Assembly (NCBI RefSeq): GCF_001419745.1
Contig: NZ_LIRJ01000002.1
Coordinates: 1-40,366, forward strand
Source: Streptomyces silaceus
GTDB taxonomy: Bacteria; Actinomycetota; Actinomycetes; Streptomycetales; Streptomycetaceae
Direction of reading: 5' to 3'
DNA length: 40,366 nucleotides
How positions within the stretch are numbered: the first letter of the stretch is position 1; every line of letters starts with the position of its first letter. Below are positions 24,721 to 33,452 of the stretch, piece by piece. The notes beneath the pieces were generated by a model. It was not told the origin of the DNA, did not search any database, and saw only the letters and a program-made list of their open reading frames with translations. Made by a program: the position numbers and the translations under genes.

Positions 24721-25617
24721 TCACAGGCTCTTCAGGAAGTCGGTGAGCACCTCGCGGAACCGCTCCGGCTCCTCCAGGTGCGGCAGGTGGCTCGACTCCT
24801 CGAAGATCTCCCAACGGGCTCCGCGGATCCGGTCCTTGTAGGGCCGCACGACGGTCTCGGTGGCCTCGTCGTGGCGGCCGCTGACGATCAGCGTCGGGGT
24901 CTCGATCGCGTCGAGTTCGTCGACGATCGACCAGTCCTTGAGCGTGCCGATGACGTGGAACTCCGTCGGCCCGTTCATCGTGTAGTAGACGGTCGGGTCG
25001 TTGTAGATCTCCATGAAGGACGACAGGAAGTCGCGCGGCCAGGGCTGGACCCGGCAGACGTGGCGGTCGTAGAAGACGCGCATGGCCGCCAGGTACTCCT
25101 GCGTCTCGTAGGTGCCGGCCGCCTCGTGCCGCCGCAGCGTCTCCTGGACGCCGGGCGGCAGGTCGGCGCGCAGCCGCGCCATCTCCTGGAGCCAGATCGG
25201 GTACGAGGCGGGCGCGTTGGCGACGACGAGGCCGCGCAGCCCCGGCGGGCGCCCCATGGCGTGCCGGGCGCAGAGGGGACCGCCCCAGGACTGGCCGTAG
25301 AGGACGTAGTCGTCGGCGATGCCCAACTTCCGTACGAGGTTGTCGAGTTCCTTCTCGAACAGCTCGACGGTCCAGAAGTCGGCGCCCTTGTCGGGCAGAT
25401 GGGTCGAGCCGCCGTTGCCGAGCTGGTCGTAGTGGACGACGGGCCAGCCGTCCTCGGCGAGGCGGGCCAGCGGCAGCAGGTAGTCGTGCGTGCTGCCGGG
25501 CCCGCCGTGCACGGCGACGACCGCGGGCCGGCCCGCGCCGAGTTCTCCGGTGACGCGGTACCAGGTCCGGTACGGCCCGAACGGGACGGTGCCCTTCGCA
25601 CTGGGCTGCGGGGACAC
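24721..25617 (-). CDS. Proline-iminopeptidase-like alpha/beta-hydrolase, VinJ-type amide-releasing aminopeptidase
   Basis: Alpha/beta-hydrolase (298 aa) of the prolyl aminopeptidase family (S33). Oxyanion loop HGGPG 37-41, nucleophile GQSWGG with Ser110, Asp250 in GRHDE and His277 in SSHLPH form the expected triad. VinJ removes the N-terminal alanine cap from the finished polyketide so that the amine can close the macrolactam, and this gene should do the same. The start is GTG at 25617. A textbook Shine-Dalgarno GAGGTGA (25629-25623) ends 5 nt before it, whereas the in-frame GTG at 25626 would overlap that site. It is the first gene of the minus-strand starter operon, about 75 nt after the predicted transcription start. 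Confidence 0.87.
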   Translation of the reverse strand: MSPQPSAKGTVPFGPYRTWYRVTGELGAGRPAVVAVHGGPGSTHDYLLPLARLAEDGWPVVHYDQLGNGGSTHLPDKGADFWTVELFEKELDNLVRKLGIADDYVLYGQSWGGPLCARHAMGRPPGLRGLVVANAPASYPIWLQEMARLRADLPPGVQETLRRHEAAGTYETQEYLAAMRVFYDRHVCRVQPWPRDFLSSFMEIYNDPTVYYTMNGPTEFHVIGTLKDWSIVDELDAIETPTLIVSGRHDEATETVVRPYKDRIRGARWEIFEESSHLPHLEEPERFREVLTDFLKSL

Positions 25618-25698
25618 AGTGATCACCTCATTCGGCGCGTGACGCGGTGACGGAAAGCGATGCGGGATGTGTGCCGCGTGATGCGGAATCCGTGATCG

Positions 25699-25744
25699 AA
25701 GCTAATCGGCGGCGCGTCGCCGCTGGACCCCTAGCCGCCCCTAG
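25699..25744 (-). promoter_or_regulatory. Predicted promoter of the starter operon with paired CTAGGGG heptamers
   Basis: On the minus strand: CTAGGGG (25744-25738), 3 nt, CTAGGGG (25734-25728), 23 nt, TAGCTT (25704-25699) as a TANNNT -10 box. Both heptamers are perfect and lie one helical turn apart, centred near -39 and -49 if transcription starts around 25692. There is no -35 consensus. This fits a promoter that needs an activator binding direct repeats. Confidence 0.62.
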
Positions 25745-25799
25745 GGGGATGTCGCCCACGTCACGGCCGGTGCGGCGGGGGCGTGGCGGCCGGGCGGAA

Positions 25800-25846
25800 C
25801 CAGGGGCCGCTAGGGGTGTGGCGCGCGGTGCGCGGGTGCTTAGCGT
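25800..25846 (+). promoter_or_regulatory. Predicted promoter of the P450 operon with paired CTAGGGG-like heptamers
   Basis: On the plus strand: CCAGGGG (25800-25806), 3 nt, CTAGGGG (25810-25816), 24 nt, TAGCGT (25841-25846) as a TANNNT -10 box. It mirrors the starter-operon promoter 56 nt away. The leader to the ATG at 25937 would be about 85 nt. Confidence 0.58.
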
Positions 25847-25936
25847 GCGAGAGGCCGACAGCGCCGCTTGACCGCCGGCTCCGGGCATCCGTCTCGGGGG
25901 CCGACGTGCTCCTGTTACCCGATGCGAGAGGGCATC

Positions 25937-27169
25937 ATGACTGCTCCTGCCGATCCGGCCCACGAGGCCGAGCTCCCCGACTTCCCGATGCGGCGCGCCT
26001 GCCCCTTCACTCCGCCCGAGTCGTACGGCCGGATGCGCGAGGACGAGCCGGTCGCGAAGGCCAGACTGAAGGTCAACGGCAAGCCCACCTGGCTGGTCAC
26101 CCGGCACGAGCACTACAAGAAGGTGCTCGGTGACGCGCGGGTGAGCGCGAACCTGAAGCTGCCCGGCTATCCGCTGCAGGTGCCGGTGCCCGAGGAGATG
26201 CTCCAGGCGGTGCCGCTGACCTTCCTGTCCATGGACCCGCCGGACCACACGGTCCAGCGCCGCATGCTGGCCCCGGAGTTCGGGCTGCGCCGGATGCGGG
26301 CGCTGCGCGAGCGCGTGCAGGAGATCGTGGACCAGCAGATCGACGAGATGGTCGCCAAGGGGAACGAGAGCCCGGTGGACCTGGTGACGAGCCTGGCGCT
26401 GCCGGTCCCCTCGCTGGTGATCTGCGAACTGCTCGGGGTGCCCTACGAGGACCACCCCCGGTTCGAGGAGTGGGCGTGGGCGATCATGAACCACGACATC
26501 AGCGACGAGGACCGCGGCATCGCGCACTACGAACTCGACAAGTACGTCGACGGCCTGGTCACCGCCAAGGAGAACGAGCCGGGCGACGACATGATCAGCC
26601 GGCTCATCGAGTTCAACCGCGCCGAGCCGGCCGTCGAGCACTCCGACATCGTCAGCATGGCCCGGCTCATGCTGGTCACGGGCCACGAGACGACCGCCAA
26701 CATGATCGCGCTCGGCACTCTGGCGCTCCTGGAACACCCCGACCAGCTGGCCGCCGTCCGCGCGGAGCCGGAGCTGATGCCGGGCGCCGTCGAGGAGTTG
26801 CTGCGGTTCTTCTCCATCTCCGACGCGGGCACCGCGCGCGTCGCCCTGGAGGACATCGAGCTCGGCGGCGTCACCATCCGCGCGGGCGAGGGCATCCTGC
26901 CGCTCAACAACGCCGCCAACCACGACGAGAGCGTCTTCCCCGACGCGGACCGGCTCGACCTGCGGCGCGAGGCGCGCAGCCATGTGGCCTTCGGCTACGG
27001 CGTCCACCAGTGCATCGGGCAGAACCTGGCCCGCCTCGAACTGGACGTCGTCTACTCGACCCTGTTCCGCAGGCTGCCGACGCTGCGCCTGGCCGCCCCG
27101 GTCGAGTCGCTGCGCTTCAAGGACGACGCGATCGTCTACGGCCTGTACGAACTGCCCGTCACCTGGTGA
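25937..27169 (+). CDS. Cytochrome P450 monooxygenase 1
   Basis: Bacterial class I P450 (410 aa), soluble and probably macrolactam-tailoring. Key motifs: I-helix TGHETT 248-253, K-helix EELLR with ExxR at 287-290, and the haem loop FGYGVHQCIG with axial Cys359. The GHETT form and general length resemble CYP105-like actinomycete enzymes, but no subfamily can be assigned by eye. The ATG at 25937 has AGGG 6 nt upstream. It is followed after 58 nt by a close paralogue that shares the segment LKVNGKPTWL near the N terminus, the NNAANHDESVFPD block and the YELPVTW C terminus. Divergence from the starter operon, with matching promoter elements, ties it to the cluster. The substrate position is unknown. 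Confidence 0.93.
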   Translation: MTAPADPAHEAELPDFPMRRACPFTPPESYGRMREDEPVAKARLKVNGKPTWLVTRHEHYKKVLGDARVSANLKLPGYPLQVPVPEEMLQAVPLTFLSMDPPDHTVQRRMLAPEFGLRRMRALRERVQEIVDQQIDEMVAKGNESPVDLVTSLALPVPSLVICELLGVPYEDHPRFEEWAWAIMNHDISDEDRGIAHYELDKYVDGLVTAKENEPGDDMISRLIEFNRAEPAVEHSDIVSMARLMLVTGHETTANMIALGTLALLEHPDQLAAVRAEPELMPGAVEELLRFFSISDAGTARVALEDIELGGVTIRAGEGILPLNNAANHDESVFPDADRLDLRREARSHVAFGYGVHQCIGQNLARLELDVVYSTLFRRLPTLRLAAPVESLRFKDDAIVYGLYELPVTW

Positions 27170-27227
27170 CGGCCCCCTCCCTCCCGCAGCGCACCCTCCG
27201 CCGCGCCCCGAAAACGTGAGAGGCACC

Positions 27228-28469
27228 ATGAGCCAGTCCGCCGAAGAGGCAACCGGATCGTCCGGTACGCCGCCGTACCCGCAGTTCCCCGAGCGCCGCA
27301 CCTGTCCGTTCAGCGAGCCGGAGCGGTACGCCGAGCTCCGCGCGAAGGAGCCGGTCTCGCGCGCCTCCCTGAAGGTGAACGGCAAGCCGACCTGGCTGAT
27401 CACCCTGCACGAGGACGTCAAGCAGGTGCTCGGCGACCCGCGCGTCAGCTCCAACCTCAAGCTCCCGGGCTATCCGCACCAGTTCCACATTCCGGAGGAG
27501 ATGCTGGCGCAGGTCCGCCTGATGCTGCTCTCCATGGACCCGCCGGACCACACGGCCCAACGCCGCATGCTCATCCCCGAGTTCACGGCCCGCCGGGTCA
27601 AGGAGATGCGCCCGCGCATCCAGGAGATCGTGGACGAGCACATCGACGCGATGCTCGCCAAGGGCGGCCCGGTGGACCTGGTGACGGCGCTCGCGCTGCC
27701 GTTGCCGTCCCTGGTGATCTGCGAACTGCTCGGCGTGCCCTACGAGGACCACGCGCAGTTCGAGGAGTGGTCCGCGGCGATGATGAACCACGATCTGAGC
27801 CCGCAGGAGTACGGGGCCGCGGTCCAGGCCCTCGACGTCTACCTCGACAAGCTCGTCACCGACAAGGAGAACGCGCCGGGCGACGACCTGATCAGCCGGT
27901 TCATCGAGAAGAACCGCGAGGAGCAGATCGCCGACCACGTCGACGTGGTGACCATGGCGCGGCTGATGCTGGTCGGCGGCCACGAGACCACCGCCAACAT
28001 GATCGCGCTGGGTGTCCTCGCGCTCCTGGAGCACCCCGAGCAGCGCGCGGCCGTCCAGGAGGACCCGGAGCTGCTGCCGCACGCCATCGAGGAGCTGCTG
28101 CGCACGTTCTCCATCTCCGACTCGGGCACGGCGCGCGTGGCCGTGGCGGACCTGGAGGTGGGCGGCACCACCATCCGCGCGGGCGAGGGCATCCTCGCGC
28201 TGAACAACGCCGCCAACCACGACGAGAGCGTCTTCCCCGACCCGGGAACCCTCGACATCCGCCGCAAGGAGGCGCGCAGCCACCTCGCCTTCGGCTACGG
28301 CATCCACCAGTGCATCGGCGCGAATCTCGCGCGGGCGGAACTGGAGATCGTGTACGGCACGCTGCTGCGCCGCATCCCCGGGCTGCGGCTCGCCGCATCC
28401 GTGGACGAGCTGCGCTTCAAGGACGACGCCATGGTCTACGGCGTCTACGAACTGCCCGTCACCTGGTGA
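27228..28469 (+). CDS. Cytochrome P450 monooxygenase 2 (tandem paralogue)
   Basis: Second P450 (413 aa), clearly a duplicate of the one upstream. Motifs: GGHETT 250-255, EELLR with ExxR at 289-292, FGYGIHQCIG with axial Cys362, and the same YELPVTW end. The sequences differ most in the N-terminal 30 residues, the B-C loop (HQFHIPEEM against LQVPVPEEM) and the F-G region, which are substrate-recognition segments. The pair may therefore oxidise different positions of the same product. The ATG at 27228 follows GAGAGG by 6 nt. It is co-transcribed with P450 1 and the ferredoxin gene that starts 26 nt after its stop. Confidence 0.93.
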   Translation: MSQSAEEATGSSGTPPYPQFPERRTCPFSEPERYAELRAKEPVSRASLKVNGKPTWLITLHEDVKQVLGDPRVSSNLKLPGYPHQFHIPEEMLAQVRLMLLSMDPPDHTAQRRMLIPEFTARRVKEMRPRIQEIVDEHIDAMLAKGGPVDLVTALALPLPSLVICELLGVPYEDHAQFEEWSAAMMNHDLSPQEYGAAVQALDVYLDKLVTDKENAPGDDLISRFIEKNREEQIADHVDVVTMARLMLVGGHETTANMIALGVLALLEHPEQRAAVQEDPELLPHAIEELLRTFSISDSGTARVAVADLEVGGTTIRAGEGILALNNAANHDESVFPDPGTLDIRRKEARSHLAFGYGIHQCIGANLARAELEIVYGTLLRRIPGLRLAASVDELRFKDDAMVYGVYELPVTW

Positions 28470-28495
28470 CGGCCGAGCCGACGGGACGTCCCGCC

Positions 28496-28687
28496 ATGCA
28501 GATCAGTACCGACACCGACAAGTGCATCGGCGCGGGCCAGTGCCTGATGCTCGCGCCCGACGTCTTCGACCAGGGGGACGACGGCATCGTCATCCTGCTG
28601 GAGAAGTCGCCGGCCGACGAGTTCCACAAGGATGTGCGCGAGGCGGCCTCGCTGTGCCCCTCGCGCTCGATCCGCCTGGAGGAATGA
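28496..28687 (+). CDS. [3Fe-4S] ferredoxin, electron donor for the P450s
   Basis: Small ferredoxin of 63 aa. Cysteines at 10, 16 and 54 in CIGAGQC...CPSRSI are the three ligands of a [3Fe-4S] cluster. The residue between the first two Cys that would ligate a fourth iron is Ala13, as is usual for P450-associated actinomycete ferredoxins. It lies 26 nt after P450 2 in the same direction and should pass electrons to both P450s. No ferredoxin reductase is encoded nearby, so a housekeeping reductase must serve. The ribosome site before the ATG is weak, with a 12-nt CG-rich palindrome directly upstream. Confidence 0.92.
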   Translation: MQISTDTDKCIGAGQCLMLAPDVFDQGDDGIVILLEKSPADEFHKDVREAASLCPSRSIRLEE

Positions 28688-28710
28688 GGCAGCGAGGAAC
28701 GAGGACGCGA

Positions 28711-28744
28711 GGAGCGGCCCACCGTCTCATGGGGCGGCCGCTCC
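28711..28744. terminator. Bidirectional hairpin between ferredoxin and GDSL hydrolase genes
   Basis: GGAGCGGCC (28711-28719) pairs perfectly with GGCCGCTCC (28736-28744) around a 16-nt loop. It sits in the 63-nt gap between two convergent stop codons, so it can end transcription from both sides. It also marks a plausible right-hand border of the biosynthetic cluster. There is no strong U-tract, as is common in Streptomyces. Confidence 0.55.
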
Positions 28745-28750
28745 CCTGCC

Positions 28751-29977
28751 TCAACGGCCTTCGCCGCGCCCGCCGTCCCCGCCCCGTTCGCCTCGTTCGC
28801 CTCGTTCGCCGAAGGCACCGTCCGTGGCGAAGGCGAGGGCGGCGAAACGCTCGCCCATGAGGCGGTGGGTCGCGGCGTCCGGGTGGAGCGCGTCCGGCAG
28901 CGGCAGACCGGCGGAGTCCGCCTCGCCGTAGAGGTCGCGGCCGTCGAGGTGGTGCAGGTGCGGGTCGTCGGCCTGCCGCTGCTTCACGACGCGGGCCAGC
29001 TCGTCCCTGATGACGTTGAGCGTCAGCTTCCCCGCGGCGCGCTCGGCGGGGTCGCCCGTCGCCTTGAACCGCACCGTCCCGGCCAGGAACGCCTCGATGT
29101 CCATGGCGCACGGCCCGGGGGTGTCCTCGTGGATGGGGCACAGGATGGGCGAGACGACCAGCAGCGGCGCGGTGGGGTGTCCCTCGCGGATGGTGTCGAG
29201 GAACCCGTGCACCGCCGGCGCGAAGGCCCGCACCCGCATCAGGTCGGCGTTGACGACATTGATGCCGATCTTGACACTGATCAGGTCGGCGGGGGCGTCC
29301 CGGATGGCGCGGGCCGTGAACGGGTCGAGCAGGGCGCTCCCGCCGAGACCCAGGTTGATCAGCTCCACGCCGCCGAGCGACGCGGCGCGGGCGGGCCAGG
29401 TCGCGGTGGGGCTCGCGGCGTCGGAACCATGGCTGATCGAACTGCCGTGGTGCAGCCAGACCCTGCGGCCCGCGTCCACCGCGGGCTCGACGGGGGCGTC
29501 GGTGCGCAGCGCGACCAGCTCGGTGGCCTCGTTGTGCGGCAGCCAGATCTCGACGTCCTTCAGGGTGTCGGCCAGCCCGTCGAAGCGGACGGTGCCGGGC
29601 TCTCCGGCCGTCTGCTCGAAGGTCCCCTGCGCCATGTCGATGGTCAGGGTGTTGCCGCCGGCCGCGGTCGCCTGCCCGGCGAGGCGGCCGTCGACGAGGA
29701 GGTCGTACACGCCGTCGGGGCGCGGCGGGGCGCCGACGTAGACGCGCTTGGTGGGCAGCGTGTCCAGTTCGACGACGGTGGCACGGGTACGGAACGCCAG
29801 CCGCACGCCGGACGGCTGGGCCTCGGCCATGGCGAGCTGCGGATCGTTGTTCTGCGTACGGGCACGCTCGGGCAGCCGGTGCGGCAGCAGCCCGCGCGCG
29901 GTGCGCTCCACGTCGAGGGCACCGCGCAGGAGGTCGACGGTAAGAGGCGTGTCGGTCAATGGGTGTTCGGTGCTCAT
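28751..29977 (-). CDS. SGNH/GDSL-type esterase or lipase-like hydrolase
   Basis: Protein of 408 aa with an N-terminal beta-rich region (about 1-165) followed by an SGNH hydrolase domain. Block I appears as HHGSSISHG (nucleophile probably Ser180), block II as NLGLGGSA (Gly212 region), block III as IGINVVN (Asn240 region), and block V as DALHPD with the catalytic Asp/His pair. This layout resembles two-domain carbohydrate- or acyl-esterases of actinomycetes. No signal peptide is evident, suggesting a cytoplasmic location. The C terminus ends in a low-complexity Gly-Glu-Arg tail encoded by a 9-bp tandem repeat. The start is ATG at 29977 with AGG about 8 nt upstream. The gene converges on the P450 operon and is probably outside the cluster. 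The substrate is unknown. Confidence 0.8.
   Translation of the reverse strand: MSTEHPLTDTPLTVDLLRGALDVERTARGLLPHRLPERARTQNNDPQLAMAEAQPSGVRLAFRTRATVVELDTLPTKRVYVGAPPRPDGVYDLLVDGRLAGQATAAGGNTLTIDMAQGTFEQTAGEPGTVRFDGLADTLKDVEIWLPHNEATELVALRTDAPVEPAVDAGRRVWLHHGSSISHGSDAASPTATWPARAASLGGVELINLGLGGSALLDPFTARAIRDAPADLISVKIGINVVNADLMRVRAFAPAVHGFLDTIREGHPTAPLLVVSPILCPIHEDTPGPCAMDIEAFLAGTVRFKATGDPAERAAGKLTLNVIRDELARVVKQRQADDPHLHHLDGRDLYGEADSAGLPLPDALHPDAATHRLMGERFAALAFATDGAFGERGERGERGGDGGRGEGR
28785..28810 (-). repeat. Nine-bp tandem repeat at the 3' end of the GDSL hydrolase gene
   Basis: Three units of CGTTCGCCT (the last one base short) encode repeated Gly-Glu-Arg on the minus strand. The tail lies beyond the catalytic domain, so length changes should be tolerated. 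Confidence 0.8.
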
Positions 29978-30014
29978 GAGTTCAACCTGTCGAAAAGCGG
30001 TGGGGAAGGTGTCG

Positions 30015-30066
30015 GCCCCGCAAGGGGCGCGGGGAGCTGCGCGCTCAGGCACAGCGGACCCGCGGA
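30015..30066. repeat. Copy of a common Streptomyces intergenic repeat
   Basis: GCCCC-GCAA-GGGGC followed by GCGGGGAGCTGCGCG and further conserved-looking bases. I recognise this pattern from memory as a frequently repeated intergenic element of Streptomyces genomes. It lies between the TetR gene and the GDSL hydrolase gene, on either transcript as a short hairpin. The copy number in this genome cannot be seen from the window. Confidence 0.5.
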
Positions 30067-30095
30067 CGAGGAACGGACCCGGCAGCGCGGCGAGG

Positions 30096-30674
30096 TCAGA
30101 CGGACGGCGCGGCGGGCCAGTTCCTCAGCAGAGCGTCCAACGCGTCGATGACCCGCGCCCACGTCTCCCCCGAGTCCGGCGCACTGTGGCTGAAGCCGCC
30201 GGCCAGCTCCAGGTCGACATAGCCGTGGAAGACGCTGCCGAGCAGGCGTACCGCGTGGGTCTGGTCCGGCTCCGTCAGGTCGTAGCCGCGCAGGATGGCC
30301 CGCGTCATCTCGGCGTGCCGCCCGCCCGCGCTGGCGGCGGCGGCCTCGGGGGTGAGCCGGAGCCGCGTCGCGGCGTAGCGACCCGGGTGCTCCTGGGCGT
30401 AGTCGCGGTAGACGTTCGCCAGCGCGGCGAGCGCGTCCTTGCCCGCGCGCCCGGCCAGCGCGTCGGCGCCCCGGTCGGCGAGCTCGGCCAGGGCCAGCAG
30501 GGCGATGCCGGTCTTGAGGTCCTGGGAGTTCTTCACGTGCGAGTACAGGCTCGCGACCTTGACGTCGAACTGCCGGGCGAGCGCCGAGACCGTGACCTGG
30601 TCGAAGCCGACCTCGTCGGCCAGCTCGGCTCCCGCCCGGACCACGCGTTCCGTGGTCAGCCCCGCGCGCACCAT
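30096..30674 (-). CDS. TetR-family transcriptional regulator
   Basis: 192-aa regulator. The N-terminal helix-turn-helix spans about residues 10-53 (VTVSALARQFDVKVASLYSHV, with the recognition helix near VKVASLYSHV). The C-terminal half looks like the WHG-type TetR ligand domain, including GSVFHGYVDLELAGGF. It should act as a dimeric repressor released by a small molecule. The ATG at 30674 follows AGAGAGGGG by 6 nt. A perfect 10-bp inverted repeat lies between its own -35 and -10 boxes, so it very likely represses itself. The GDSL hydrolase gene 118 nt downstream in the same direction may be in its regulon. No direct link to the polyketide cluster is visible. Confidence 0.88.
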   Translation of the reverse strand: MVRAGLTTERVVRAGAELADEVGFDQVTVSALARQFDVKVASLYSHVKNSQDLKTGIALLALAELADRGADALAGRAGKDALAALANVYRDYAQEHPGRYAATRLRLTPEAAAASAGGRHAEMTRAILRGYDLTEPDQTHAVRLLGSVFHGYVDLELAGGFSHSAPDSGETWARVIDALDALLRNWPAAPSV

Positions 30675-30700
30675 GACGTACCCCTCTCTTGACTGAACCG

Positions 30701-30732
30701 ATTATGCATTTGCCTAATACCTTTAGGCAAAT
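30701..30732 (-). promoter_or_regulatory. TetR promoter with overlapping palindromic operator
   Basis: Operator: ATTTGCCTAA (30708-30717), 5 nt, TTAGGCAAAT (30723-30732), a perfect 10-bp inverted repeat. Minus-strand promoter: TTGCCT (30730-30725), 18 nt, CATAAT (30706-30701). The operator covers the -35 and the spacer, so repressor binding would exclude RNA polymerase. The AT-rich arms stand out sharply in this GC-rich background. Confidence 0.82.
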
Positions 30733-30758
30733 CGGCATGTCATGAAGGGAGGGAAGGG

Positions 30759-30785
30759 GAGCGCGCCCCGACCACGGGCGCGCTC
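30759..30785 (-). terminator. Hairpin downstream of the Clp ATPase gene
   Basis: GAGCGCGCCC (30759-30768) and GGGCGCGCTC (30776-30785) form a perfect 10-bp stem with a 7-nt loop, 36 nt beyond the Clp ATPase stop. On the minus strand a pyrimidine-rich stretch follows. It also insulates the TetR promoter from read-through. Confidence 0.65.
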
Positions 30786-30820
30786 GCGCCGGGGCCGCAC
30801 TCGGGCGGGGGGGGACGTAC

Positions 30821-33295
<2,475 letters not shown>

Positions 33296-33398
33296 CGAAG
33301 CCGCCCTGAGGTGGGAGAAGGGGGTGCGGGACGGGCCCCCGACAGCCCCGCCCACTCGTCCTCAGTGGACCAACCGCCCCCGCACCGCGCAATGCGGT

Positions 33399-33442
33399 CC
33401 CGGGGCGTCAAGGCGCCGATCGGGTGACGTCCGCGCCCCGGG
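33399..33442 (-). terminator. Possible terminator after the MarR-GNAT gene
   Basis: CCCGGGGCG (33399-33407) and CGCCCCGGG (33434-33442) are perfect 9-bp arms separated by 26 nt, just after the stop at 33453. The loop is long, so the call is tentative. The rest of the gap to the Clp ATPase start (33295) shows no convincing consensus promoter. Confidence 0.35.
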
Positions 33443-33452
33443 CCTCCGGCCG

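Larger units (their letters stand above)
25618..25936. other. Divergent intergenic region between starter operon and P450 operon
   Basis: A 319-nt non-coding stretch. It holds two back-to-back promoters, each with paired CTAGGGG-like heptamers and a TANNNT -10 box, the two leaders, and the strong ribosome site of the aminopeptidase gene. CTAG, a scarce tetramer in this genome type, occurs three times within 83 nt here. No small ORF with a convincing ribosome site was seen. Confidence 0.7.

Noticed and set aside
25618..25626. Upstream GTG start at 25626 for the aminopeptidase gene
   Set aside because: The strong GAGGTGA ribosome site overlaps this codon, whereas GTG 25617 sits at normal spacing.
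25628..27460. A 610-codon minus-strand frame opposite P450 1
   Set aside because: It is a shadow of the P450 gene, and its translation has no family features.
28482..28493. Palindrome CGGGACGTCCCG just before the ferredoxin start
   Set aside because: A 12-nt GC-only palindrome is expected several times by chance in 40 kb of this composition. A role in hiding the ribosome site is conceivable but unsupported.
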